DNA of 64,000 nt from CAVRCA01 sp963719345 (GTDB lineage Bacteria; Pseudomonadota; Alphaproteobacteria; Acetobacterales; Acetobacteraceae). Below are positions 54,001 to 63,094 of this stretch, one piece after another. Position 1 is the first letter of the stretch; each line of letters opens with the position of its first letter. The notes under the pieces are model-generated. The model searched no databases. It saw nothing but the letters and a program-made list of their open reading frames with translations, and had not been told where the DNA came from. Both the position numbers and the translations under genes were made by a program. Location: assembly GCA_963719345.1 (NCBI GenBank), contig CAVRCA010000001.1:992001-1056000 (forward strand). Direction: 5' to 3'.

Positions 54001-54650
54001 GCGAGCCGTGGTCGTGACGGATGGCGAGGCCATGCGCGACGTCCTTGCCGATGCCGCCAAAATGCCGGCGCATGCCCTGGCGCATCGGCTCGAGCGCCTC
54101 GAAGCGGGTGCCGCGCCGGGCTGCGTGAATGCCGACACATCCGGCGTTGTTGTGGTCGACGGCAACGAACACCGCGGCTTGTCCTTCGGCGGTCCAGGTC
54201 GTCGTCATGTCGGTCCCCCACATGGTGTCGACGGTGTCAGGGATGATGGTGCCGTCATGGTTGCGTGGCCCGCGTGGTTTGCCGACGCGGCCGGGGGCGA
54301 GCAGGTCGTTTTCGCGCATCAGCCGCAGCACGCGGCGGAGCGAGGTGCGGATGCCGCTCATCCGCAGCCGGCCCTCCGCTGGTATTCCACTCGCTTCGCG
54401 AGCGGAACCTTGACCAGCTCCGCCCAGACCTTCCGATGGCCTTCGCCATGGAAGGGGCTGGCGGAAAGAACGGCGCGGATGTGCTCGATCAGAGCCTGGT
54501 CCGGCATCGGACCCGCCGGTCCCGGCCGCTGCCGAACCGACGGCTCAGGGTGACGATATCGGTAGACGCTCGCCCGTCCCATGCGCCAGATCCGGCAGAC
54601 CCGGGCGACGCCATAAGGCTTGCCAGTCGTGGGGAGAGCGTGCCGCTCAT
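54001..54650 (-). pseudogene. IS3-family transposase OrfB, N-terminal piece (interrupted)
   Basis: Starts at ATG 54650. Pieces in shifted frames: TTGKPYGVARVCRIWRMG, SASPFHGEGHRKVWA, then RTSLRRVLRLMRENDLLAP and WGTDMTTTWTAEGQAAVFVA (first catalytic Asp; second in AVDHNN). It breaks off at AIRHDHGS, where the inner element begins. A 50-bp insertion with a hairpin disrupts it at 54370-54420. The remainder is the fragment at 52377. Confidence 0.75.
54381..54409 (+). repeat. Imperfect palindrome inserted in IS3 orfB
   Basis: The 29 bases from 54381 to 54409 can fold as a hairpin: the outer arm TTCCACTCGC pairs imperfectly with GCGAGCGGAA around a TTC loop, and GG/CC close the base apart from one bulge. 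It lies in a stretch of about 50 bp that separates VWA from RLRMSGIRTS, which are adjacent in related transposases. It may be a small REP-like or MITE-like insertion. Confidence 0.35.
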
Positions 54651-54988
54651 CGCCTCGACCTCCGGCGGGCCAAAGGGCCGTTGCCCTCCAGCACTGCGAT
54701 CTTCTGTTCCAGCAGCTCGCGCTCGAGAAGCATCGCGCCCAGCCGCGCCTTGAGGCGATCGCTCTCCCGCTCCTCACCATTGACCGGTTTGGTCGCGAGG
54801 CCGGTCTCGCCGGACTCCAAGAAGGCGTCCCGCCAGCCACTCAGTGTCGCGGCGATGACGCCGAGCGAGCGCGACACCGTGTCCAGATCCTCACCACGCA
54901 GCAGCCGCAGAACCGCATCGCGCTTGCGTTGTCGCGACATCCGGCCGCCCCGGCCAGGACCCGCAGCATCCGTCTTGTCCTTCGTCAT
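54647..54988 (-). CDS. IS3-family transposase OrfA
   Basis: 113 residues. SRQRKRDAVLRLLRGEDLDT and SRSLGVIAATLSGWRDAF form the helix-turn-helix; the C-terminus (RLGAMLLERELLEQKIAVLE) is the usual leucine-zipper-like coil. The stop overlaps the orfB ATG as ATGA (54650-54647). Confidence 0.82.
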   Translation of the reverse strand: MTKDKTDAAGPGRGGRMSRQRKRDAVLRLLRGEDLDTVSRSLGVIAATLSGWRDAFLESGETGLATKPVNGEERESDRLKARLGAMLLERELLEQKIAVLEGNGPLARRRSRR

Positions 54989-55036
54989 CACCCATCCCTC
55001 TCGCGGAATACCGTCCGCTAACGGGATGTCTCGTTC

Positions 55037-55095
55037 AACTGTAGAGCCGAGGAGTGGGCGGCGAACTCGTCGGAGATGGGCACCGTCACGTTCAT
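55037..55095 (-). pseudogene. Antitoxin N-terminus truncated by the IS3 element
   Basis: ATG 55095 with AGAGGGG in front begins MNVTVPISDEFAAHSSALQ and then enters the IS3 terminal repeat. The opening resembles short antitoxins paired with PIN toxins. Together with the decayed VapC-like gene on the other side of the IS3 element (same strand, downstream) it suggests a disrupted toxin-antitoxin pair. The interval 55096-55375 upstream holds nothing I can identify. Confidence 0.4.
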
Positions 55096-55375
55096 GGCCA
55101 GCCCCTCTGTGCGGGGCGCCCTGAGGGCAAGGCGGTACAGGTGATCCCGTGTTCGATGTTCCCCGATATCTGCCGTGCTGCCAGTTCGGCGCCAATTCCC
55201 TCGTCGCCCAAACGGTAGGCCTTCCCGTCGGTCGCAACGTGACCGCGAGATCTGCACATTCAAAAGATCGCCGGTATACGCGGACCTCGTGAAGGCCCTG
55301 GGCGGCGAGGCGCATGAGCCGTGCAGGCCGGATCGGTAGCCGACTGCCTGTGCGGGCGTGGTGGACTGTAGTCGG

Positions 55376-56278
55376 TCAGGGGCGTTCGACACCTCGCTGG
55401 TTCGTGTAGATTGCGTAGAGTGTGTGCGACGCACAAATGAACAGCTGGGAGCTGTTGCGGCCGCCAAACGTCAGGTTGGCAACGGTAAACGGCACCTTGA
55501 TCCGGCCTAGCAACGTGCCATCCGGCGCGATGCAATGCACGCCGTCCGCGGCGCTGCTCCAGACATTCCCATCCTGGTCCAGCCGGAAGCCGTCCGCAAA
55601 GCCTGGTTCCACCTTGTGGAACACCCGTCCCGGCGACAGGCGAGCGCCGTCGTCAAGGACGTCAAAGACGCGAATGTGCTGCACGGGGTTGACGGCGAAC
55701 TGCGGCCCGCTTTCCGAGACGTAAAGCAGGCGCTCGTCCGGCGAGAAGGCTAAGCCGTTTGGTCCCTCGAAGTCGTCCGCCATCACGCGGAGGCTGCCAT
55801 CCCGGGGGTCGAGGCAGTACAGCAACGGGGGCAGTTCCGGCACCTGCTTGCCGCCTTCGTAATCCGTGTTGATGCCGTAATGCGGGTCGGTGAACCAGAT
55901 GGTGCCATCCGAGCGGCAGACAATATCATTGGGTGAGTTCAACCGCTTGCCCTGATAGCGGTCGGCGAGCACGGTGATGCTGCCGTCGAGCTCCGTGCGC
56001 GTGATGCACCGCTGCTGGTGGGAGCAGCCGAGCAGCCTTCCCTGCCGGTCGCGGGTGTGTCCGTTGGCAAACCCGGAGGGGCTGCGGAAAATTGAGATCC
56101 CGTCCCGCGTCCATCGCAGGATACGGTCATTGGGCAAGTCGCTCACCAGCAGGCAATCCTGGTCGGCAAACCACACTGGGCCTTCCAGCCAGGCAAAGCC
56201 CTCGCCGAGTTTCACCAGCGGCGCGTTCGGCAAGACATAGCTTCGGAAGCGCCCGTCGAGGATGTCGAACCCGTCCAT
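55376..56278 (-). CDS. SMP-30/gluconolactonase family protein
   Basis: 300 residues, a six-bladed beta-propeller hydrolase of sugar lactones. EGPVWFADQDCLLVSDLP near the N-terminus (metal Glu), RLNSPNDIVCRSDGTIWFTDP (metal Asn and Asp) and GPNGLAFSPDERLLYVSES are the family's metal-site blades. No signal peptide, so cytoplasmic. Its ATG directly follows the cupin stop (no gap), so the two are one operon. Confidence 0.92.
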   Translation of the reverse strand: MDGFDILDGRFRSYVLPNAPLVKLGEGFAWLEGPVWFADQDCLLVSDLPNDRILRWTRDGISIFRSPSGFANGHTRDRQGRLLGCSHQQRCITRTELDGSITVLADRYQGKRLNSPNDIVCRSDGTIWFTDPHYGINTDYEGGKQVPELPPLLYCLDPRDGSLRVMADDFEGPNGLAFSPDERLLYVSESGPQFAVNPVQHIRVFDVLDDGARLSPGRVFHKVEPGFADGFRLDQDGNVWSSAADGVHCIAPDGTLLGRIKVPFTVANLTFGGRNSSQLFICASHTLYAIYTNQRGVERP

Positions 56279-56722
56279 CTAGCGGAAGTGGCACGGGCCG
56301 CGTGTGGGCGGGACGTGTAGTTGGATCGTCATCAGCACGGCTGGCACCTCGCCGATGGTGCCTGAGCGATGGCCCTTCCGCCCATTGGTCAGATGGCAAC
56401 CCTGGTCCTCGCCAAGGGAGAACTCGCCCGGCCCCTGCTCGATCCGCACGCCGTCCATCAACTCGATCCACCAGCGGCCGGACAGCACGACGATCCATTG
56501 CGGCGCCGGGTTCTCGTGCCAGTCCCCGACCCAGCCCACCGGCTGCACGGTGTAGACAACGGTGGCCTCCGACCGGCCTTGCTTGTTGTTCCATTGCGGA
56601 GCCGCGCCGCCGACGCCCTTCAGCTCGAACTCGGTCAGGGTACAGCGGGTCTGGTGGCTGACGCCGTCGTTGTCGGTCCACAGATGCCAGTACGGAATTT
56701 CCGGGCTGGTGTTTTCGGTCAT
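56279..56722 (-). CDS. Cupin-domain protein
   Basis: 147 residues. WHENPAPQWIVVLSGRWWIE holds the first cupin motif (His, Gln in place of the usual second His), and GEFSLGEDQGCHLTNGRKGHRS supplies the second motif. A single-domain cupin that may bind metal or a sugar acid. First gene of the two-gene lactonase operon; divergent from the DoxX-like gene 119 bp away. Confidence 0.8.
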   Translation of the reverse strand: MTENTSPEIPYWHLWTDNDGVSHQTRCTLTEFELKGVGGAAPQWNNKQGRSEATVVYTVQPVGWVGDWHENPAPQWIVVLSGRWWIELMDGVRIEQGPGEFSLGEDQGCHLTNGRKGHRSGTIGEVPAVLMTIQLHVPPTRGPCHFR

Positions 56723-56841
56723 GCCTAATCTCCGCCTACATTCGATGTGTGCCTGCCAAAACTTTCTCGCCGCCGAATTGTTCGGGTTGCGTAGGGCCAG
56801 TCCGGCTCATCCTTACTAGGCTCTTGGGAGGACCCGGCACA

Positions 56842-57312
56842 GTGACGTTGATCAACGACTACGCGCCGCTGCTGTTGCGCATCAGCTTGGTGATCCTGTT
56901 CCCCTTCAGCGGGTTGGACAAGATCATTAATTGGGAGTCGGCGATGAAGCAGGCCGGCAGCCTGCCGTTCAAGCCCCTCATGCTCGTGCTGTCGATCATC
57001 ATCGAATTCGTTACACCCGTCTGCATCGTGGTCGGGTGGCATGACCGCTTGGCGGCCTTTATCCTTGCCGGGTTCTGCGTCGTCACGGCGGTGCTGTTCC
57101 ATCAGTTCTGGCGATACCCTGACTTCTGGCGCTTCAGGGAGGGCGACGGGCTGCAGCACTTCTGGGAGTTCCTGAAGAACTTTGGGTTGGTCGGCGGCCT
57201 CGGGCTGATCGTGCTCGCCCCCCGCACGCTGCCGGTCAGCGAGGTCGTGCTGCATCCCTTCGCTTCGACCCATGTGGTAGGACCTCACGCGGGCGAACCG
57301 ACCGAGCCCTGA
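56842..57312 (+). CDS. DoxX-family membrane protein
   Basis: 156 residues from GTG 56842, with GGGAGG 11 bp upstream. Four hydrophobic helices; RISLVILFPFSGLDKIINW is the conserved DoxX first-helix region, followed by IEFVTPVCIVVGW and AFILAGFCVVTAVLFHQFW. DoxX-like proteins are inner-membrane proteins linked to quinone or redox functions in some systems; the exact role here is unknown. The 3' end overlaps the convergent VOC gene by 28 bp. Confidence 0.85.
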   Translation: MTLINDYAPLLLRISLVILFPFSGLDKIINWESAMKQAGSLPFKPLMLVLSIIIEFVTPVCIVVGWHDRLAAFILAGFCVVTAVLFHQFWRYPDFWRFREGDGLQHFWEFLKNFGLVGGLGLIVLAPRTLPVSEVVLHPFASTHVVGPHAGEPTEP

Positions 57313-58223
57313 TCCACCAGGACAAGCCGGTGGCCGTCCGGATCGCAGACGGCGCTGGCCAAGGTGCCGGCCAAGCGGTCCACCTCCAGCGTCACCCAAT
57401 CCGTGGCCAGGTCGTTCACGGCGATCATCCCGATGGGGCGGCCGGGCGGTTGATAGCAGAGCAGCTCCAGCCCGGGACCCGTCTCCGAACCGGGGCGCAA
57501 TCCGGTGACGCGCACCCGTGCGTTTGGCAGCCCGTCGAGCCGTGCCTGGGCGACGCCGTGGTTCAGCGAGCGATCGCTGACCCGCAGTCCGAACCGGCGA
57601 TAGAAGCGCAGGCTCCGCGGGGTCGAGGCAATCGAGAGCGCGCTGTGATCGAGGCCCAGGAACGGCAATTCCACCGGACGCCGGTGCCAAATCGCGCGCC
57701 CTTGGCCCGGCGGGAACCAGATCAGCTCCAGCGGATGCCCGTCCGGGTCGCGGAACTTGAACGCCCGCACGCCGCCGTTCGCGGGAGGCAGCAGTTGCGG
57801 GCGGCCTTCTGTGATCGGCTGCCAACCGGCCTGCCGGGACAGGTGGCCGTAGGCGGCATCCATGTCGCTGACCACGACCGCCAAGTGCTGGAACCACAGG
57901 TCGTTGCTGTGGCTATCGGGAGGGTAGGGCCGCGCAGCGGTCGCGAACCGCACCAGCGCGATTGTCTGCTCGCCGAGCTGCATCACGATCTCCTCGGCCT
58001 CAACGCCCGCACCGAGTGCGGCCAGCACCGACGGGTCGGCGCGCCTGCGCGCCACAGCATGGAATCCCAGTGCGTCCCGGTAGAAAGCTTCCGAGCGGGC
58101 GAGATCGGAGACCACGCGGCTGATGCCCAGGATGCGCCGCGCTCGGGCGCGGCCCCGTGGGCGGCGCGGCCGAGCCAGGAGCGCAATGGCCGCGATCAGC
58201 AGGACGGCGCGTGCGGGCGTCAC
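57285..58223 (-). CDS. VOC-superfamily protein, two glyoxalase-like modules
   Basis: 312 residues from GTG 58223, which overlaps the upstream stop (GTGA). First VOC module about residues 30-165 (SRVVSDLARSEAFYRDALGF to FKFRDPDGHPLELIWFP), second about 185-310 (LGLDHSALSIASTPRSLRFY to DPDGHRLVLVD). The module ends carry the DPDGHP/R-type metal site. A hydrophobic, Arg-rich start of about 28 residues may be a membrane anchor or a wrong start. Last gene of the minus-strand GMC operon. Confidence 0.85.
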   Translation of the reverse strand: MTPARAVLLIAAIALLARPRRPRGRARARRILGISRVVSDLARSEAFYRDALGFHAVARRRADPSVLAALGAGVEAEEIVMQLGEQTIALVRFATAARPYPPDSHSNDLWFQHLAVVVSDMDAAYGHLSRQAGWQPITEGRPQLLPPANGGVRAFKFRDPDGHPLELIWFPPGQGRAIWHRRPVELPFLGLDHSALSIASTPRSLRFYRRFGLRVSDRSLNHGVAQARLDGLPNARVRVTGLRPGSETGPGLELLCYQPPGRPIGMIAVNDLATDWVTLEVDRLAGTLASAVCDPDGHRLVLVDQGSVGSPA

Positions 58224-59801
58224 GCCCGCAGCCGCTCCTTGATACGGTCGGCGACCCGCAACGCATTGGCGATTATCGTCAGCGTCGGGTTCACCGCGCC
58301 GATCGAGGGAAAGAAGCTCGCGTCGGTGATATAAAGGTTGTCAAGCTCGTGCGCCTTGCAATCGAGGTCGAGCACCGAGGTGGCGGGGTCGGTCCCGAAC
58401 CGGCATGTGCCGGCTTGGTGTGCGGTGCCCCCGATCGGGATATCCTTGCCCAGATACAATCGCCGGTCGATCAACTTCGGCAAAGCGTTCATCGGAACCA
58501 GCAGGGCTCGGAGCTTGGCGCGGAGCCGCATGGCGGCCTCCTCGTTGCCCTCGTGGATGTCGAGTATCACGCGGTCTCCGTCATAGCGGATCCGGTTCTC
58601 CGGTCGTGGTAGGTCCTCGCTCTGCAACCAAAAGTCAATCGAGTGCTCGGCCATTTTCTCGAACGGCATCTCCGGCAAAAAGGGCACGATCGACTGCAGG
58701 GGCGCCTCGCCGCGGATCTGCTCGCCATGCGAAGTGGCGCACATCTGCACCAGTCCCATCGGGAACTCCCAGTCGCTATCGCCGAAATAGAAATCGCTGA
58801 AGGCCAGCGTCTTCTGGAACACAGTGTGATTCGGTTCCTTCAGCAAAGCCATCACCACCGACATGTTATGCCGCATGTAGTTGCGCCCCACTTGGCCGGA
58901 GCCGTTGGCGAGCCCGTTCGGGTGCGCATCGCTGAGCGAACGGAGCAGCAGCAGCGCGGAGCTCAGCGCGCCACAGGCCACGACGACGATGTCGGCCGAA
59001 TACTGCTCGAATTGGTTGTTCCGCACCACGTGGACGCGGCTGACGCTGCGTCCGCCCGCATCCGTCTCGACGCGGCTGACATACGCGTTTGTCAACAAGG
59101 TGAAATTCGGATGCGCCGCGCGGGTCGGATCGACGCAGATCACCTGGGCGTCGGCCTTGGCGTTGATAGCGCAGGGAAAGCCGTCGAACGCGTCACAGCG
59201 GATGCACGGACTGTAAGTGGTGGCGCTGCCGTCCGGGTTCTGGTCCAGCTTGATGCCGAGCGGCAGGTGGAACGGGTGGATACCCTCGCGTTGCAGGATG
59301 TCGTTTAGTTCCTGGATGCGCGGCTCGTGCTGCACCGGCGGATAGGCATAGGGCGCGCTCGACCAGGGCTCGGTCGGGTCTTCGCCGCGCTGCCCGTGTA
59401 CGTGGAACAGCCGCTCGGCTTCCGTGTAGTACAGGCTCGAACACGTCGTATCCCAGGGGCCACGCCGGAGACACACCGCCCTTGTGCTGCAACGTGCCGA
59501 AATCGCGCTCGCGCAAGCGGAACAGCGCGGCGCCGTAGACCTTGGAATTGCCGCCGACGAAATAGTGCAGGCCTGGGTGGAACGTGCTGCCGTCAGCGCC
59601 GTACCACGTTTCCTTCGCTTGATAGAGGCCGTCGACGAACACGGCCTTGGCGTCCCAGTTGGTGCGAGATCTTGGGAGATAGCCGCCGCGCTCGAGCATC
59701 AGGATCCGCTTGCCGGTGCCCGCGAGGCGATGCGCCAGAGACGCGCCTCCGGGGCCGCTGCCGATGACAAGGATGTCGTAATGGTCACCAGTGGCTGCCA
59801 T
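58220..59801 (-). pseudogene. GMC-family FAD oxidoreductase A, one frameshift
   Basis: N-terminal frame from ATG 59801: YDILVIGSGPGGASLAHRLA (FAD loop) and HYFVGGNSKVYGAALFR. From about 59430 a second frame continues with YYTEAERLFHVHG to the C-terminal GTCRFGTDPATSVLDLDC and NPTLTIIANALRVAD (the His/Asn active-site end). Deleting one base at about 59433 gives VFEPYYTEAERL and one protein of about 526 residues. Closest to GMC dehydrogenases of alcohols and sugars. Probably functional if the extra base is an error. 5 bp from GMC B. Confidence 0.85.
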
Positions 59802-59806
59802 GACGC

Positions 59807-61451
59807 CTACAGATCCCCGCGCGCGGCCAAGGCCCGGACCCGGTCCGCGGTGCGCATTGCAATGCTCGTTATCGTAAGCGACGGGTTCACGCCGCCGCTG
59901 GTCGGGAACACCGAGCCGTCGCAGACCCAGAGGTTCGGGATATCCCAGCTCCGGCAATCCGCGTTCACCACGCTCGACGCCGCATCGAAGCCCATCCGCG
60001 CGGTGCCTGCCAAGTGGTTCGTGTCGTCCTCCTGGCGGAAGACGTCCCTGGCGCCGACGGCTTCGAGACTCGCCTGCATCTGACCCAGCGCGTGCTGGAT
60101 CAGCGCCTTGTCGTTGTCGCCCCAGCTATAGGTGATGCGCGGGATGCGCAGGCCGTATTGGTCGAGTTCGTCGGCCAGCGTCACCCGGTTGGCTTCGTTG
60201 GGCAACATCTCGCCCACCATCTTCAGCCCGACCTGGTGGTTGTACGAGGTCATCTCGCGGGCCAGCGCCTCGCCCCAAAGTCCCTTGCTCCCAGTCAGCA
60301 CGGAGGCCCATTCCTGCGGCAGCGGCCCCTGCGCCATCCAGCAATAGCCGCCTTGGAAATCCTTGCGGTCATCGTAGTTCCAGTGCTCGGTGATCGTGGT
60401 GGACGGCGGCGCCTTGCTGGATCGCACCTCCTCCTCCATGTAGCCCCAGGCTGCCTGGTTGGACTGGGTGATCAGGTTCTTGCCCACCAGCCCGCTGCTG
60501 TTGGCGAGACCGTCCGGGTAGCGGTCGTTGGCGGAGTTCAGCAGCAAGCGCGGCGTCTCGATCGCGTATCCGGCGACGACCACGTTGCGTGCCTTCTGGA
60601 ACCGCCATGTCCCCTCACGCATATAGTGGACGCCGGTGGCGCGCCCATCTGGACCCGTCTCGATCCGCCCGACCATGGCGAGGTCCCGGACCTCCGCCCC
60701 GGCTTCCAAGGCGCGCGGGATGAAGGTCAGGAGTTGGCTCTGCTTGGCGTTGGTGGAGCAGCCGACCCGGCAGAAGCCGCGATAGACGCAGGGTGGCGAG
60801 TCTCCCCTCGGGGCGGAGACGGTGGCGAGCGGCGTCTCCGTCCAGGCGTAGCCCATCGATTCGGCCCCCTTGGCCAGCAGGGCCGCCGCGCCGTTGATCG
60901 GGTGAGCGCGGTAGGGATAGCGCGGCCGTTTCGGGCCCCAGGGATAGGTAACGGGGCCTGAGATCGATGAGCGCACGCTCCGCCTTGCCATAGTATTCCC
61001 ACATCTCCCGCCAATCGAGAGGCCAGTCGGCGCCGTATCCAAGCACGGAACGGGATTTGAACCACTCCGGCCGGAAGCGCAGCGACACCATGGCGAAATG
61101 GACGGTGCTGCCGCCCACCGCCTTGCCGCTGTTGTTGCCGCCCATCTTGATCGGGTTGGCCCCGTCCACGATGCGCTGGTCGGTCCAGTAGAGTTTCGAT
61201 TGCTCGGTCTCATCGGAGGCGAAGTCTTCGAGCGGGCGGAAATACGGCCCGGCATCGAAGCCGATCACGGAGAAGCCATGCTCTGCGAGGCCACAGATCA
61301 GCGGGCTGCCGCCGGCGCCGGTGCCGACCACGACAAAATCCACCGCTTCGTTCTCCGGGTATTCCCGCATCGGCACCCAGCCGCCGCGCTTGAAGACGTC
61401 AGGCGCCCGCCCGCCGGCAGAACGCGGTGCGGCGAAGGGGTCAGCCGACAC
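59807..61451 (-). pseudogene. GMC-family FAD oxidoreductase B (gluconate-dehydrogenase large-subunit-like), one frameshift
   Basis: Starts at GTG 61451 (VSADPFAAPRS), overlapping the upstream stop by 11 bp. DFVVVGTGAGGSPLICGLAE is the FAD loop; GGNNSGKAVGGSTVHFAM follows. At about 60965 the frame changes; the second frame has ISGPVTYPWGPKRPRYPY, the Cys-rich YRGFCRVGCSTNAKQS, and the C-terminal NHLAGTARMGFDAASSVV with NPSLTITSIAMRTAD. About 548 residues in all. With the subunit-3-like protein upstream it resembles membrane-bound sugar or gluconate dehydrogenases, but no cytochrome subunit is adjacent. Confidence 0.87.
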
Positions 61452-62094
61452 GCTCGTTCTCCCGCCGCGCCTTGTCCTCGCGTCCGGGCCGCGCTTCGGA
61501 CGCTTCCCAGGGATCGCGCCGGTCCAACCCGAGCCGTACGTAGCCACGCGGGCTCGCCGGGCCGCCGAACCCTATCTCGTTCCAGGATGTCGGGTGGGCA
61601 TAGTAGGCCGACGTGATGTCCGGGATCACCCGATGCTTGAAGAACGAGTGTGGCGGCATTCCGCGCAATGCGTCGGCGTGTAGCTGACCCCGCTCGGTCC
61701 GCCGTAGCATCTCGTCCCGGCGCACGGCGCTCAGTGCCGCAAAGCCGGTGTCGTACTCGCGCCGCGCGGCCTCCTCCCACGCGGCCAACCCGCGCCTCCA
61801 AGCCTCTCCCTGTTCGGGCAGTTCGGCATGGCGGTATCCGTCATGTTTTCGCTCAAACATCTTCTGGTCGACATAGGCGGCGAGCGGCACCGGGGGTCGG
61901 TCGGCGGGCTGGGGCAGGATGCGGTCGCACACGGCCTGCAAGGTCAGCCACTCGCCGCGGCCGAAGAAGCGCGGCTCGCGCGGGACCGAAAGGCGCTTAT
62001 CGATCGCCTTGCGGGTGGGCTCGTTCCAGGAAGGCGTGTCACGCTTGGCCAGCACGTCGTATCCTGGGTAGCGGTCCGGGCGCGGCTCAGCCAT
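61441..62094 (-). CDS. Gluconate 2-dehydrogenase subunit 3-like protein
   Basis: 217 residues. GEWLTLQAVCDRILPQPADR and the central Ala/Arg-rich helix followed by HSFFKHRVIPDITSAYYAHP match the Gluconate_2-dh3 family, the small subunit that accompanies GMC-type flavoprotein dehydrogenases. There is no Tat leader, unlike many members. Start ATG 62094 lies inside the end of the upstream membrane-protein gene (8-bp overlap), and GMC B starts inside its 3' end, so the three are tightly coupled. Confidence 0.82.
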   Translation of the reverse strand: MAEPRPDRYPGYDVLAKRDTPSWNEPTRKAIDKRLSVPREPRFFGRGEWLTLQAVCDRILPQPADRPPVPLAAYVDQKMFERKHDGYRHAELPEQGEAWRRGLAAWEEAARREYDTGFAALSAVRRDEMLRRTERGQLHADALRGMPPHSFFKHRVIPDITSAYYAHPTSWNEIGFGGPASPRGYVRLGLDRRDPWEASEARPGREDKARRENERVG

Positions 62095-63094
62095 CGGGGT
62101 GGTCCTCAAGCAGGCGGAGGGCGGCGAGGCCGGCCAACGCCAGGCCGGTGAACGCGGGGGGAGCCGGGATCGGCGGCCCGTTCAGGACGTTCTGGCTCCA
62201 GTTCCGCCAGCCCCCCATGTTTCGGCCGACGCCGATAGCGTGGAAGCCCACTCCGGCGAAGCCCAGCAGTGCGGTCAACCGCAGCCACCACCGGGTAAGA
62301 TGACGCGGCGCGCGGGCCTGCCCCAGCGCCGTGCCGCTCAACAGGGCGGCTGCGACAGGCGGCACCGTGACCGGCGCAAACATGAACGGATCGTGGTAGG
62401 CCCCACGGAAATGCAACAACCCCGCCTCGCCGACGGTGCCCAGTATGCCGAGGCCACTCGCCGCCGCGACTGCGCGCCCGGCCGACACGCCGAGAATTGT
62501 CGGCAACTCTCCTGGCGTGTTGTCCCGCACGCGCTCGGCAAGGAAGCCCATCAGCCCAGACAACATGAGGGCGGCCGGCGCGCCGATCGGTGCCGCGTAG
62601 AACAGGTTCTGCCAGCAGAAGCCGCCGGGCTTCTTGCCGATGTTGTAGATATGGAACCCGGTTCCCACGATCCCGGTCATGCCCGCCGCGGCATAGGCCG
62701 TGTCGCGCGCGGCGTGGGCCGCCGGGCTACGGTCCCTGGTGCCATGGAGGCTGGCGGCAAGCGACAGCGCGGAGGTGATGAGCGGCGCGAACATCGCCTT
62801 GTTGGCGAAGGAGCCGCGATAATGCTCGATCGCGCTGTCGAACAGAACGGAGGCGGCGATCGTGCCCGCCGCCCGGTTGAGCCGGCGGGCCGCGCGCACC
62901 GCCGTGCGGCGATCGACCGTCGGCGAGGCCGGAAGGTGGAGCAGGTTTCCGACCGGGGGCCGCTGCAAAGCGCCGGTCGTGACGGCCCTCTCCCGGCGTG
63001 CGCGCAAGGCGAGCGTCGCGGCACCCGCCGCCGTCGCGCCCCCGACCAGGGCCAGCGCTGCCGTAACAGGGCCGGTAGGCCTGCTCGTGGTCAT
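62087..63094 (-). CDS. Multi-pass membrane protein of unknown function
   Basis: 335 residues from ATG 63094. Roughly eight hydrophobic segments, beginning VTAALALVGGATAAGAATLA; a repeated-looking pattern occurs twice, HYRGSFANKAMFAPLITSAL and HFRGAYHDPFMFAPVTVPPV, each followed by a GTGFHIYNIGK- or GVGFHAIGVGR-type stretch. This internal duplication and His content suggest a two-module membrane protein that could carry redox or proton functions for the coupled dehydrogenase; I do not recognise the family. The reading frame stays open upstream only because it coincides with the TPP-enzyme frame. Confidence 0.75.
   Translation of the reverse strand: MTTSRPTGPVTAALALVGGATAAGAATLALRARRERAVTTGALQRPPVGNLLHLPASPTVDRRTAVRAARRLNRAAGTIAASVLFDSAIEHYRGSFANKAMFAPLITSALSLAASLHGTRDRSPAAHAARDTAYAAAGMTGIVGTGFHIYNIGKKPGGFCWQNLFYAAPIGAPAALMLSGLMGFLAERVRDNTPGELPTILGVSAGRAVAAASGLGILGTVGEAGLLHFRGAYHDPFMFAPVTVPPVAAALLSGTALGQARAPRHLTRWWLRLTALLGFAGVGFHAIGVGRNMGGWRNWSQNVLNGPPIPAPPAFTGLALAGLAALRLLEDHPDG

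Larger units (their letters stand above)
52665..54001 (+). mobile_element. IS110/IS1111-type insertion sequence (intact-looking)
   Basis: About 1.34 kb, delimited by reading the interrupted IS3 orfB across the gap: target ...ATGTATTG and CGAGCC..., with TG present at both edges (52663-52664 and 54000-54001). Subterminal perfect 12-bp inverted repeats TGGACGGCCCGC (52671-52682) and GCGGGCCGTCCA (53984-53995) lie 6 bp inside each end, which is characteristic of the IS1111 subgroup. One transposase and a 240-bp 3' non-coding region are inside. The dinucleotide TG may be the recombination core. Confidence 0.8.
52355..55037 (-). mobile_element. IS3-family element interrupted by an IS110/IS1111-type element
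   Basis: Ends TGTTGAGACATC (52355-52366) and, on the opposite strand, TGAACGAGACATC (55037-55025) form imperfect terminal inverted repeats with the IS3-type TG start. Removing the inner element (52665-54001) leaves about 1.35 kb, the normal IS3 size, with orfA and orfB on the minus strand. No clear target-site duplication is seen. The insertion sits within what looks like an antitoxin gene (right side). Confidence 0.7.

Noticed and set aside
47000..55100. CRISPR array or integron in the repeat-rich region
   Set aside because: No regularly spaced direct repeats or attC-like sites were seen; repeats are explained by IS ends.
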